Positions 25,546-38,360 are shown, counted from the stretch's first letter. The stretch: DNA of 64,000 nt from Psettodes erumei (GCA_016785225.1 JAFBJZ010000413.1:545242-609241), one strand, 5' to 3'. The notes: generated by a model from the sequence alone, not told the origin. A program made the numbers and translations.

Positions 25546-28084
25546 GTTTGTGCTGTGTACTGCACAAGATGCTGTGTCCAAGTTGCATACCATGTTTGCA
25601 AGGTGTGACATAAATCCACTCCATGTGCATTAGAAACCTCTCTTAGGTTCCTACACTGGGGTAAAAACTGATATTCCGCCAATGTGCATTCCATTAAATG
25701 AGATGTTGGGTGACTTCCAATTGTAGTGAATTGACATTTGACACTAGAGCCACTTTACATCACTACACCACTTCAGTTTCATGTATCGATCAGTCAGCAG
25801 CAGCCACCTGATCACCATAGACCACAATACATAAAGAACCAGGTAGAACATAAAGCTTTTGATAAGCTTGGTTTCTGGGTTGTTCTTACCTGTCTAACAT
25901 CTGCTTTATCATTAACCCAGCATACATTAGCAAATTGCTAACAGATTATTGGCAAAATTACCTTCCTTGTAAGAAAAACTAAATTACATCAGTATTTTTG
26001 CATTTCAATGTGGATATACTGTATAATCAACATTATAGATACACACAGTAAAATAAAAGTTGGGCATTTGTTCAAATAATTATTATAGCCATTTAGCTCC
26101 ATTCAGGCGCATTTGTTGCGGAATATCTTGTAACCACCCTCTAGGGGAATTGCAGCTGATTTCGGTACAATGTATTTAGTAGGAAGTGGACTGCTCCCTT
26201 AGTGGATGGGCTCTGACATATCCTTGCAGTCAACACCCAATCAGGAAGTAGTGACCGCCCAATGCACTCTCCTATAAAGCTTTTATAAACACCCATACCT
26301 GCGTATTTCCCTTTGGAACACAGCACAGGATCTTGAGTTAGAGGCCTACGCACATGCTCATAGACCTGGAGTTAATTTCAGTACCTTCTATTTGATTTCA
26401 TATGTGCTCTGCCCTGGAACAGGCTTCGCTATTGGTAAACACTAGAAGCTTGGGATTGATGAACACCCAGCTGGATCTGTTGGACCGGGCACTACCTCCC
26501 ACCCGGTAGCTTTATTCCAGGGGAAGGAAGTTAGTCAATTGCTATCAAGATAGAAGATGCAGCTACGGCGTAAGGTTGACAATTTAATTTAGAGGCATGG
26601 AAAATGAGTATAGAGTCAGCGTTGAGGCTTCGATCTGTCCACTTTAAGAGTCGGAGAGACGAAGCCCCAAACTAAGGAAATTATAAGTTCTTAAACTTCT
26701 GGACTCCTCCTGGGACCAGGGAGTACAATCTTGAGTGTTACCTTCGTGGCACCAGGGAGTGCGACCCTGAGTGTTATCAGTGTCTTGCTATGTGTAGCCA
26801 GTCACAACCGACTCTAGCTGGGCCCGAGCGAGTGTTAAAATCAGATGTGGTGTCTGATGAGCAAGCAGCAGCAAAGCAGTGATTAACATATCATAACGCT
26901 ATGGGATGACATGGTGTGATTAGAACTAAGAACACTTAGTTTCATAATAATCCAACAGATCCCAGCCTTGACCAACTTTTCTTAAAGTAACAACTGTACA
27001 ATATTTCACCAGCTCAAAGACCAATTACTTGCCATACAGACATCTGTATGGCACCGATCCCATTATTGTTTAATTTCTATAACACTCACATATACACCCA
27101 AAACCACAATGATCTGTGGCTTACAGCAGCACAACTCAATTCTGCTCCTTTGTTGTTTGTTTAAACTGACGTGCTGGGTCAGCGCATCTGCCATTGTTTC
27201 TCCCCATGTTCCATGAATATTTCTTGACTGAGCCACCATCTTGGTTGTGGAGAAAACCCATTGTTCTATTAATTGCACCCACTCAGAGCTTGTGGTCTCA
27301 CACCTCTGTCATCATGAGTTGAGCAGGACGTTGCTTACATGACTCTACTGCCACTTTCTCTCTCTCACACACGTACGCACTATAGTTGCTACATGGGTGC
27401 TGGTTTGCTTAGAAGAGTATATTAGCTGGTTTTGTTGTGGTAGTCCATAACACGCTTGCCAGATTAAAAGTGGCAATGAATTTGTAATAGTTTGCTTTGG
27501 TAAAATAAATTCTGTTGTAATTTGAAGAAGTTGTTTGTGATTATTGTGTATTTTTTATGTAACACCAGCTGTAGTACAACAGCCAGTGCTCGAACTGAAC
27601 CCTTCACCATTCATGTGAGACTGAACCCTTGGTTAGTTATTAATAACTGGTAACAAGGTGGTGTCCCACATTTATTAATGATTTCAATAATTATCTACAT
27701 TATTATCTAATTATTATTATATATTTATCTAAATTTAATTTAATAATGTGCTAATACCCAATACAGCTTATACCTTGTATTTTTGAGACGCTATTTGCAC
27801 CAGTTCACATAAAACAAATATTGTTTTCCTTATTTTGCAAATTAGATCATTTGCAAACAAGAGTGCAGTTTGTAAAACCTTGTGGAAAGAAGTTACCACT
27901 CTGATGTTAAATTGAGCTTTCCTGCATGAAAAACATGCAAAATGCTTATGCTGTGTTTTAAGAAACTAGTTCTACAAACAAACATAAATGCATACTTGCC
28001 TTCATATTTTTTTGTCAACACTTGTAAAATGGTGGGGTAGAACTGACAAGACTGATGGGGGGGTTCCATGCTCCCTGATGAAGA
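25546..28084. other. Gene-free interval
   Basis: No gene recognised. At 26713-26780 a 36-bp unit containing ACCAGGGAGT and TGAGTGTTA occurs twice in tandem. The surrounding 26.45-26.95 kb is richer in CpG than its neighbours, perhaps an old retroelement LTR, but no coding remnant supports that. Confidence 0.4.
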
Positions 28085-28385
28085 TGATTAAATTCCAATC
28101 CAATTCAATCCAATCCAGTACTATGTGTATTGCACCAATTCACAACATACATGATTTAAGGCATTTTACAGAATGAGGTTGAAACTGAACAATGTTAGAG
28201 AGAGTAACTCAGCAGTTCTCATAATGAGCAAGCACTTGGCTACAGTGGAGAGGAACATCTTCCTTTTAACAGGCAGTAAACATCTAGCAGAACCAGACTC
28301 AGAGTAGGGCAGTGACCAGCCTCAACTGGTTGGGTTGAAAGAATGATGAGGAAGAGAGGTGAAAGAAAGGGGGAGGGGTAGAGAC
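28085..28385 (-). repeat. Dispersed repeat (SINE/LINE tail type), copy 2
   Basis: Reverse-complement copy of the repeat at 5137-5385. Its A-rich tail is at the low-coordinate end (AATTCAATCCAATCCAG on the plus strand). The body shows CACTGTAGCCAAGTGCTTGC when read on the minus strand. Confidence 0.7.
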
Positions 28386-29161
28386 TTATCAGGAACAGTC
28401 CTTTATTCTGTTGTGCATAAACACTGCCTGACTGGTCTTTATAATGAAAGAAATACTAGTGATATAACTGTAATGGCACTATCAATAATTACAGCAGAAA
28501 TGATAATGGTACTAGAGTAATAATAAAAATGGTTGAGAGGTTGTCAGATATGGGAACTGCAGCTCCTTAAACAAGATACCTGCAGAGATACCTGCAGAAC
28601 GAGTGAGTTCAGAATGAGTGGGAAGCACAAACTGCAAGAGAGGCAAGACCAAAACTTTATGACATGCAGGCTGTTCTGACCACAGGAACTCGGGCGCCAT
28701 TTTAGGGGCGGCAACACCTTTGTGCATGTCCCGTTCAGAGGAACGGCTGCATAAAGGCAATTTACAGGGTCTTTTCAGACCGAAACAAGTCCCTGCTCAG
28801 GGTTGGGTATTTCTGTGCAGCCCTGAAAAAGTGTTGGGCAACTATCTCCCACAATTCAGCTCTAGTGCTGAGCTGAAGTTCTCCTGGATTAAATGATTGC
28901 TAGATTTGGAGTCATTTTACATACGTAGTGGTACTAGTGGGTTTAGTAAACCCTTACTATCGATATATTTGGGACAAATGTGTGATGATAATGCCCATTC
29001 ATATGTCTGATAATGGTCAAATTGGATGCTCTTTAAGTCTTCGGTAAAATACAAGGCAAAGAAAAGGAAATGGGATGTAGCCATAGTTGACATACCATGT
29101 CTCTGAACACTTCAGCATTTTTAAGAAAATGATGAGACTGGCTTTGGGCACATTTTCCTCT
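28386..29161. other. Gene-free interval downstream of pcare
   Basis: Nothing coding recognised between the copy 2 repeat and the candidate pcare poly(A) signal. Confidence 0.4.
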
Positions 29162-29167
29162 TTTATT
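29162..29167 (-). terminator. Candidate pcare poly(A) signal (AATAAA)
   Basis: Minus-strand AATAAA about 350 nt downstream of the stop codon of the proposed pcare exon 2. Its placement independently favours an exon in that position. Usage is inferred. Confidence 0.4.
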
Positions 29168-29514
29168 GACACACAAAATAGAAAACAATTTTAACACAGA
29201 TATTTGTATAAACCCTTAAAGGTGTGCTCTGATTTTAGTAGATCAGCCAATGGAACAAAGAAATTCTAATATCTAAGGTTCAACAGTGTACAAAGTGGAT
29301 ATTTGGGGCTGCTACAGCAAAATGTTTTTAGAAGTCAATGGGATAAAATGTTCAGGCCCTTATCAACATCTTGAATTAAAAAGTATTATAGTAGTCAAGT
29401 ATGTAAAGCCCACTCTTGGAACCAACCTCTTATATGTTAGTAAAGGAAAGAAATGGGCTAAATTTGAGAATCCATAATCTTCTTCTCCATTCACTTTCCA
29501 CATCATATTTCCCT

Positions 29515-32500
29515 TTAGAACCCCTGGCCACACAAAACTGGACTCAGGGCTGTTATCACAGTTGCACTGGATCCAACTGGGTGTCTTCTGTTGTCATCGA
29601 AGGGGTTCCTGGCCTATGGGAGAAAGAAATAAGAGGAAAAGAAGCTTAAGAGGATTAGTGGATTATGTGGTGTAGCAGGTGCAGGAGTTCATCTAATTTT
29701 AGGGGAGGAGAGTGGGGTAGGAGTTTTAATCCAATCTGGATTAGGCCAGGTGCCTTCTGTAGTGGCAGGAGGTGTGCAGGTTACACAAGGCTGTATATTT
29801 GAATGAGTGTAAAACTGCTGGAAAAGAGTTTAACTGTCTGTGTTTAAAGACTTTGTCAAAAATGGTAAATGATTTAAAGTGATATGAGACTAAATCCCCA
29901 CTCTTTGTCTCTATAGAAGTAAAAGTCTACAAGGATATAAATCTTATATTTTAAATTAAGAGCCAAGGCAGAACACAGCATATACTCTCGGAATGTAGTA
30001 AATGTGACTTTTTTATTAATTGGGTTGGCAATGAATACATAACCTCCTTGGCAGAGGTAATTAAATAAAACAGATAGTCAAACAGGAAAAGTGATTCTGG
30101 CAGTCACACATGTCTTCAGAGTTATTGCAATTTGATCTTTTTAAACAGAGATCTTGCATTACCATTTGGGAAGACAGGAAGGGACTAATGAAAAATGCAG
30201 TCATTATTCCTTTTGTTGTTGTTTAACCTGTTTGCACAAGTTAAGACAGGAATTCTTAAGACACAGAACAAATTTGAATTTGACAGTGACATTCTATCTT
30301 TTGTTCTCATTGATTTTTTATATGTTGTAGAGCAGATACAATTTGAAATTTTTCTTAAAGAAACGCCTGAATACTCTCAGTTACAGAGAACGTTAGTGCC
30401 CAGGTGATGTTGGCAAATGAAGATTGTTATAAGAGTCATGGACATTGTCATATTCTTTTAGTAAATAATATAGATTTATTTTCTCATAAGCTACCAAGGA
30501 TTTTGTATATTCATACTATATATAATTATAGGATGCATTGTTTCACTAATTTCATAAAATCAGAGGAAAAAACAAGCAGGTGTGGTTTTGAAAATTGTGG
30601 CTTTAATTTACAAGTAAAGTGGAACTTCTGCTGTAGTGCATCAGGTATCATCTATTTTGTTTCTGCTGGGACTGCAGATGGCAAGACATGTTGATGTCAT
30701 TCATTTAAACAGCAACATAAGCAGCTGATTGAGTCAAAAACCATCTGTGCGACTTCAACATAAACAACCACTAAAGGGTAAACCAACTTTACTGGCTGCC
30801 TTAACCTTCAAAAAACTAGTGTTGCATTGATGCTATGCAAATACATATACTACAAAACATTAATTCACTTTTAATATTAACTTAACTTTTTCATATTGAC
30901 AATATGAAAGAGGAAGTCAAACATACAAGCATGAACTTGTGTCTGAACCATTCAATTCCCAGCTATTCAAGGCAATTTGAGCGGCATCTTCAAGTTATTG
31001 AGTTGGAACTCACAGAGGAAAAGGTACCGAACTTTGCATATCTAAATACATCTTTACATATTGAAATGTACCCTAACTTAATTTTTCCCTGGTTGATTAT
31101 AAAATTATTTATTTATCTGAGCACACAACTAATGCATCTTTTAATGTGAAATATGGTATGCCCACACTAAGATAATGTAAGTTCACGCTTAAATTATTAC
31201 TATTACTATTATTATTATTACTTAAATGCTACATGGAAGTCTATTGAATAATCGTGTTTTAGAAGAATATTCAAATACATTTTCCAAATAGTATCTAATG
31301 GTTCTCTCCATGAAGAGTGGACAATGATGCACACATTTGTCCGCAGCTGCAGTTATGTTACCTATATTTTGTGGAAACAGGTTCACTCCCGTTGGCTTGA
31401 GCAGAGGTTAAACTGCTGTCTTTGGAAAACTCTGAATGAGGAGTCGAACTAGGCCTCTGTTCTGACTGAGTCCGACGAGTAGAGTTTTGTTTCCCTTTTG
31501 TGGGTCGCCTTCCTCGAGAGACCTCTCCCCATGGTCTGGGAAGCACAGAACTTCCGGAAGAGAAGCCAGGCTGACAGTTTTGTGACTCATTTTGACAGAA
31601 GACGGAACGGGCATCATGGAAGGACACAGATGGAATGATCTCTTTGTTGCTGTTATCTGTGGCATGTGTCACACTTCTTGGAGAAGCAGGACGAAATGGG
31701 AGCTGAGAACATGCCTGAGGTCTGAACACAGGAGGGCTTGGAAATCTGTGGCACACAGAGGGACAAGATGGTGGTAGGCGGACTCTGGAAACAGGCGGTG
31801 CTGTCACAGGCAGGCTGCAAGAGGACATCTCACCATCACAAATTTCATTGCTTTCACCCCTCTGGCCCATTTTAGCTTGAAGGAGTGAAGTTCCATGGCT
31901 GGTCATTTCGAGATTATTTCTCTTGTCAGGAGATTCAGTGGCATTGCGAAGGTGAATGATCTTACATGCCTGTTGGTAGAGACAGTCAGCCTTCTCCATC
32001 TCTGGGTGAAGATCAGATCCTGGTTGCTGTTCTGCATCTTGTGTTGCCATAATGTCCTGTCTGACAGGATGGGCTGGTGAGATGCTGATTGATTTTGGCC
32101 TCATGTTGACTCGGTTAGGCAGTACTTCTACATTCTGCACAGATGCCCTCAGGCGCTGAGAGACTCTATTCCTTTGGTTTATCAGTGGGAGACTGTGAAC
32201 CAAATCTCCCTCATTACCTGGTCTGCCCTCAGTACTCTGGAAGGAGTTGTCCATCAGAACTTCTGGGGGTGGAGGTGGGAGGTTGTCTACATCCAGGTCA
32301 TCTCTGCCATCAGGCCAGCTGTTGTTATTATTGTTGCCATTGATGACTAATCCCCCCTCATTACCATTTACTGTGTCAGATGACAAAAGAATCCCATTTT
32401 TCCTGGGCCTCCTGATATGAGGTGGAATATTAGAAAGGCTCTGTCCTGGCCTACCATCAACCCCTTGACTAAAGGTATTGATTAGCCTTCTGACAGAGTG

Positions 32501-34078
32501 GCGCTTCGGTGGATGGGGTGCTAACATTGACAAGCAATAAGGTGATTGATTTGTTCTCAAGGGGCCTTTTTGTGTACCTGCTAATCCACTCAATGAATGT
32601 CGTCTTAGTGCAGATCTGTCCAGATTACAATGAGGCTGTATTAATGCTTTCTTTCCTTGGATTTCAGCCATTTTTTTCATTCGCTGATCCAAAGCTCGCT
32701 TGTTCTCTTGAAGTTCCCTTATTATGTCTACACATCTGGCAGATGAGTGATCAGGCTTGGTTGCAGTGACAGCAGTCAGGGGTCGTTTAACTGTAGTCTG
32801 CTGTTCCTGCGTGTATTTGGCACGCATAAAGAGAAGTGGCTGACTGGTATCTGGTGGGGATGAGTTTGATCTCTTCCTTCCAGGCCTATCACCTTCATCA
32901 TCCTCACACTCTTCCTCATCATCATCATCCTCCTCCTCGTCCTCCTCCTCTTCATCGTGTTCATTATAGCCTATGAGGCTGGGTAAATTATTGGATAGAC
33001 TATCAAATGCACTTCGAATGTTGCCTCCAGACCCACAACTTCCAGATCCAGCACTCCCACGGTGGCGACGGTGCCTCTCAGACCCTGTAAGACTTTCATT
33101 CTCTCCCCCAATACCGCTGTCCTCGCTGTGCAGTGCCGAATCCTCTGGGTTAGACTTTCTCATAGTAGCTCCCTCTACCCTTGCCAACACATGAGCCAAT
33201 CTCTGCTCTGCTGTGTGCTTGGCCTTCAGCTTCTCCACCAGCAGTTTAGAGAAGGAAGAAAAATATTCCACTGCCTCCTCAATTGTGGTGTCACCCAGTG
33301 CCTGGAACGACCCCCCTATGAGCCTCATTTTCTCTGTTGATTGTTGGAGCAGTTGCTGCAAAAGATCTGGAGGTGGGTTAGGGCCATTGGCTATGTCAGT
33401 ACTGGGTTTAACTGGCATTACAGTTGGGCCCATTATCCCAGAAGGTAAGGCCATGTTGTCCCCATGCTCCTTCAACATCATTTCCCCCTCCTCTGCCATC
33501 CCCTCCAGTGCCTGGTTGATCTCGTCAAAGTGCAATGCTAAGGCAGACATCACAGGCTGGAGGGACAACTGTGTCTGGGTAGCCTGGTCTAGCAGCCTTG
33601 ACAGGGTCTCAAATTTGGAGATATTTGGGTTCAAAAAGGCATAGGCTTCCTGGTGAGCCCTCACCATTTGTGGAGGGAAGTCCACCTTTGTCTGGATAAT
33701 AGAGGATTTCCTCTGCTTTGCAGTAGACCTTCTCTTGCCTTTATTTGTCTTCCTTTGCTCTGTCTTTTTAATTTTGTCTGTTTGTACAACCTCACTTACT
33801 ATTTCTTGGGGCGTAACATTCGTTCCTATTTCTTTGATGTCCTCTGTATTTTGGACAATTGTGTTGGAGGCATTTTGAGACCATGCAGTACCTTTTGAAG
33901 AATGTTCTTCGGTAAGTAGTGGGAGTCCATTATCTTTCTCCTCAGTCTTCAAACATTTGTTCACCTCCTCAGGTCTAGTATCAACACAGTCCTGTGATGA
34001 TTCAGACAGCAGAGGTCTTTGAGATGCAGGGCCTTCTGGCTTTGAAAGTAACTTTCCTTTGGATGGAGAGCAGCCCAT
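29515..34078 (-). CDS. pcare: pcare, photoreceptor cilium actin regulator (C2orf71 homologue)
   Basis: Protein of the photoreceptor connecting cilium and outer-segment base, where it works with actin regulators in disc formation; loss in humans causes retinitis pigmentosa. The large first exon (31362-34078) opens with MGCSPSKGK, an N-myristoylation/palmitoylation-type start, so I chose this ATG over one 22 codons upstream. Landmarks of the family are VDFPPQMVRAHQEAYAFLNP, the ATQTQLSLQPVMS block, SEDSGIGGENES, a highly acidic tract (about residues 373-396), RRLINTFS and the PPPPPEVLMDNSF motif near residue 600. A GT donor sits one base before the in-frame TAA. Exon 2 (29515-29608) would add NPFDDNRRHPVG and end LCGQGF, giving 936 aa with correct phase. 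Exon 1 is firm. Exon 2 is inferred. The human protein is longer (about 1290 aa). Confidence 0.92.
29955..30066 (+). repeat. Dispersed repeat, 3'-end-only copy (pcare intron 1)
   Basis: Matches the last part of the long copy at 12480-13318: AAGGCAGA.CACAGCATAT, GGAATGTAGTAAAT, GGC/CAATGAA.ACATAACCTC and TTGG..GAGGTAAT. Everything upstream in the long copy is absent here. Confidence 0.65.
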
Positions 34079-34144
34079 ATTTTCATTTAAACGTGATTCA
34101 AGAAAAACTGAAAAATCCTCTTTCTTTGAAGAAACATGAGTCAA

Positions 34145-34216
34145 GACAACAAGGGAAAGCCAAAGCCAAGTCCATTTATAATCTCCATGGCTAGATGATA
34201 GGGTCTTCTTTAATCC
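34145..34216 (-). promoter_or_regulatory. Candidate pcare core promoter
   Basis: On the minus strand, TATAAA lies at 34175-34180, about 100 bp before the start codon at 34078. An OTX/CRX-type core (TAATCC on the plus strand, 34211-34216) lies about 30 bp further upstream. CRX/OTX homeobox factors drive photoreceptor genes, so the arrangement fits this gene. The motifs are visible but short; function is inferred. Confidence 0.45.
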
Positions 34217-34657
34217 TTAAACAGTGGGTTTGAGTTGGTAGTCCAGTCTTCATGTTTCCATATACATTCTTGGTCATCGTATGCTTTCTCTTCCAAATTT
34301 TGTGGTCAAACCGAGCAGGAAAGACACCTGCCACCTTTTGTGAGAACCGACTGCCCACCAGTGCTTGCAATGGTGACCAGCTCAGAGGCTAAATCAGATG
34401 GGGGTGGGGGGTCATCCCCCTCTCTCCTTTAGCACACACAGATGGTCATGTAAATGCATCGACACACATACAGGCTCGCACAGACATACACAGGCATTTA
34501 CCTGTAAGACTTTAAGCTTATCAGGTTAATCAGAGCTGAGTTTGTCAGGTGGTGTTTTTAGTCTCATGCACTGTGCTGTTGGTAAAGTTCACATGCAACT
34601 GTTGTTGAGAGATAAGCAATTCCATTTTCTAAAGTTGTAAATTTGTCAGAAATAACA

Positions 34658-34659
<2 letters not shown>

Positions 34660-34689
<30 letters not shown>
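34660..34689. repeat. CA microsatellite
   Basis: Fifteen CA units. The interval 34217-35760 contains no recognised gene. Confidence 0.95.
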
Positions 34690-34690
<1 letters not shown>

Positions 34691-35764
34691 TCACAAAAGT
34701 CAGGAAATGCTGGGTAAAGGTGCCAGGTCTGTGCCATGTTTAAAGTTTAAAATTCAATGGAAGACTGATCTTTTCTCTCATGACTAATCTCAACTATGTG
34801 AACATAACATTTTCTGTCACCTGGCCCTGAACATAAGCCCCTGCCCACTTAACTGTTGACCTTCACGATCAAAATGTGACGGGCTTAATGATTGTTGAAA
34901 AACTGATTTTTATGTATGATTTTTGTCTTAGCTAAAAACTGGTTTTAAAATATAGATGACGGGCTATATATCTAGCTATCTAAAAATCCTCACTCACTCA
35001 TTTTCTACTTAAACACCAATGATCTACCCAAGTTTGAGGGTTCCTGCGGGATCTGCACAGTATCTTGAGTCATACATGGATTGCCACAACCAAAAGGCTG
35101 GCATATTGTACAGGAGAAGGCTAAGATCCTGTGCACAAAGCTCAAAATTCTAGAGGACCCAAGACTGAAAGAGGATGTTATATGAGAAAAGAGGAAAGAA
35201 GGAATGATCCTACATTTCTATTGTATATTATATTACATAGCCTTAATTGCACACTGTACCTCTGTCTCTCACTCAGTTTAAATTTTCAGTTAAACTTTAA
35301 TTTATTTTGGCTTTATTAGGACATTTTGGATCAAATGTGTAGTGACAATACCATGTTTAATTCAGAATTTTCACCACCTCCCAATTAAGAACAAAATTAG
35401 AAGTTTTTATGAATGCAGTTAATCAGTCTCATATCAGAAGCAGGGACTGCCCGTTTTAATTGATCTCCAATCTGTGCTTCAAAAGAACACCTTGTACAAA
35501 GAGTGGGTCAAATGAACGACATTTCAACTAATTTACAAACAGTAGGAATGTAGTTATTAATAACCATTAATATCATATAAATGACTTTTACCTATTAGCT
35601 GTATGTAATATGAAGAATTGATTCACGGAAAAAGAGGATAAAACCCGGCTATGCATAGCATGCTTATTAATGTGGCGAGCGGCGTGGACGCACGGGCCTG
35701 AGCCAGACAACGCCACCCCGGGCAAATTGCACCCGGGGAAATTAGAGTGGGGTGTACAGGGTAC

Positions 35765-36368
35765 TGTTCTAAAGGCACGCAAATTCGTTAACCAATGAAA
35801 TCAGAGACGAGGTTCCAAGTGTACAATCATTTTATTTAACAACAATAAGATTAAAAAGACAGGTTCAAACAACCTAAAACATTATTAAAACACACACAAA
35901 GAGAAAACACAGAGTTAGAGTTCTTTTACTCGCGAGGAGAACGGACGGAGACGTGTTCAGTTACAATCTCCAAACCGCTCTGAATCCGTTCCGCCGTCTC
36001 CTCTCTTTTATTTTCTTAGGGTAATCCCTAGTTACAAAACAATTTCAGCCACTAAAGGATGGGGGTCACACAGACTGCATTCTTCAGTTTATCCTCATCT
36101 GTTAAGGTCTGGTATCCTTATCAGTGCTGTTAGTCGCATACTCCTCCGAACGACCCTCCTGTTCTTGTTGGCGGTCTCCAGTTCTTCTTCTCCAAAAGCT
36201 GTTTGACCCCGTGCCTCATCCTTGAGCCTGCAATTGAGGCTGTAAAGATTCCAAGAAAACAGCCTGCACAACATTCCTCACAGAAACACACACACACACA
36301 CAGATATAACTCCCAAACAGTATAAGCAAATGTAAGATAACTTTTATGTACAATTATTCCAACATTTC
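35765..36368 (-). repeat. Probable 3' LTR of the endogenous retrovirus
   Basis: It begins with TGTTGG directly after the purine tract at about 36369-36378 and contains a minus-strand AATAAA (35831-35836) where an R/U5 border would be. The inner edge is well placed. The outer edge is a guess near an ACA at about 35765. There is a CA run at 36284-36302. Confidence 0.5.
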
Positions 36369-36511
36369 CCTCCTGTTTATCATATATTTGCTTAAATTCT
36401 CATATCACTCATTTTCAGCCACTTCACTTAGATTTTCAGCTGTAAGTTCATTTTTATAAGAACAAATATATTTTCACTCAGAGGCAAATTTTGGCATGCA
36501 AACAACGGTTT

Positions 36512-37483
36512 TTACTCATAGTCTCCTGAATCGGGAAAGAGATCAGGAACATACACAGAGTCATCCTCGGAGTCATAACTTCCTTTTAGCAGCGGATACA
36601 TCTGCGCCATGTGTTGTTCCATGGGCGATATAGCTGTGGTGATAAGACGGTTAAGCAGAGCACGCAAACATGGAATACAACAACAACCACACAATATCAG
36701 TACTATCTGGAGTATGGGCCTCGGATCCACACAGATCACACAGTCTGTTTTCGATACATTCGCTGCTTGTTCTATCATCAGTAACCAATTATTGTTATTT
36801 CCAGATATCCCTGTTGTGACGTGAAACCAGCCATCTATTCCTTTTTTACCCAAGGTGACTGTCACTCCTTTTCTGTGACCTGCCACAGGTGCTGTTAGAT
36901 TAGAGTTAGTGTTTGGGCATATTCTAAGTTGTCCTAATTTTGGATCCGTCCCTTTAGACCATCCCCATAGGACTACTAAAACACATCTCCCTGTCGCCGT
37001 TACATTCCTGATGGTGGTATTGATATTCAAGTAAAGATCATTCTGCCCCCAAGTGCACCGTATCACTTCTCTTAAATGCTTTGCTTCATCCTTCGAATAG
37101 GACGACCAGTTCTGACTTTTTGGATCACACACTAAACTTGTCCACGCCCTGCCATAGCCTCTAGTTATATACATAGGGAGCCCTGCCCATTCTGCAGCCA
37201 CAACCGTGCGACCTTTATAAGATAGAGATGAATAAGGAACGCTGACCATGGCCGCAGTTCCGGGTGCAACACATACAGTTAAAATTGTATGGTCTCCTGA
37301 CTGTTGTCCACAGTGATCTATGTCACTTGTGGTCTGGACAGTCCTTTTGTTAAAGCGGCTATTATTTCTAACTATACCCTGCTCAGGAGGCTCCCAGAGG
37401 TACCATACTAGTAAGAATATTAAAATGCTAAATATAACTAAGAACCAGCAGCAGATGGACTGCGCTAACCATTTCGGAGTCAT
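36512..37483 (-). pseudogene. Retroviral env remnant, open but internally deleted (323 codons)
   Basis: Envelope glycoprotein remnant. A hydrophobic N-terminal segment (about 9-28) could act as signal or anchor. A surface-subunit-like stretch with several NxS/T sites follows. A CxxC motif at residues 248-251 (CVIC) resembles the isomerase-type motif of gammaretroviral surface subunits. Almost immediately after it comes a membrane helix (about 258-271, cysteine-rich) and a short tail ending GDYE. No furin site, fusion peptide or heptad region is present, so most of the transmembrane subunit ectodomain is missing. The frame is nevertheless uninterrupted over its whole length. It should not function as an entry protein. 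Whether it is expressed is unknown. Confidence 0.75.
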
Positions 37484-37556
37484 GTCGACTAAAGAGTTTC
37501 CTCTACTTGGTTAGGTGTCTTGGAAATCTTCACTGACTTTCAGGTTTTACCAGTCT

Positions 37557-38350
37557 CTACACGTCTGGCACCACCTTATTATCAGACTTTTGCTCACCGC
37601 CCCTATCGGAACCTTCAGCTGAGATGACTCTTTTACAGTGTGTCAAATGTATCCAGGTACCTCTCTCTGCTATTTTAACCGCAGTAGGTGTCGTCAATAA
37701 TACCTGGTAAGGTCCTTCCCATTTAGGGAATGCATCTATTATGACTAAACAAAACTTTTTCCCTTCACTTTGATTAAGTTCAATAAAGTCCATATGGATT
37801 ATTTGAAACGGATATTGGGGTGTCGGAAACTTACCCCTTTTTGGTCTCATATTCCCCTGTGAGTTATGTTTCGCACATATCAGACATGCTCTGCAAAAAT
37901 TTTTTGAGTATAAGTTAAATCCATATGTAGTATAATATTGATGTATCTGTCCTACCATCCCTCCTGTTGAGACATGTGTAGAACCATGGCTCAATATTGC
38001 CGCCCATTTATATAATTTTTTGGTAGGATAGGCTTGTTCCCTGGTCATACATAGATGCCATCTTTCAGTGGGGCTCCATTCTTTTCCCACTGATCTTTTT
38101 CTATTTGTAGGCTTTGGATTTGCATATCTTTTAACACATCTGTAGTTAAGAGTTCATTTTGCTCTAAGGTCAACACTTGAATTCCACCTTCTGCTGCCTC
38201 TTTGGCTGTTTTATCAGCAAATGCATTTCCTAGCGAGACCTCGTCTTTATTTCCAGTGTGTGCAGCACATTTGCATATTGCTAGTTTTTCAGGGAGTTTT
38301 ACTATTTTTTTAGCAGCTCAGTCAATAACTGAGCATGTGTTACGGGTTTC
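37557..38350 (-). pseudogene. Retroviral pol remnant: RNase H tail and partial integrase
   Basis: The upstream part (about 38100-38340) is the C-terminal RNase H region in pieces, recognisable by CAAHTGNKDE and GNAFADKTAKEAA, and is broken by a stop. The downstream part (37557-38090) has the integrase HHCC zinc-binding motif (HVSTGG..CRACLICAKHN) and the start of the catalytic core (MDFIEL). It then jumps from KWEGPYQVLL into the C-terminal domain, so most of the catalytic core is deleted. At its upper end it abuts gag directly, so protease and reverse transcriptase are gone. Confidence 0.8.
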
Positions 38351-38360
38351 CCTGTTGAGG

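Noticed and set aside
33213..33644. 143-codon open frame on the plus strand
   Set aside because: Lies entirely antisense within the large pcare exon and has no recognisable content; open only because the coding strand is constrained.
34079..34144. Upstream in-frame ATG extending pcare by 22 residues
   Set aside because: The internal start gives MGCSPS, the acylation-type N-terminus seen across the family; the extension has no conserved feature and overlaps the proposed transcription start area.
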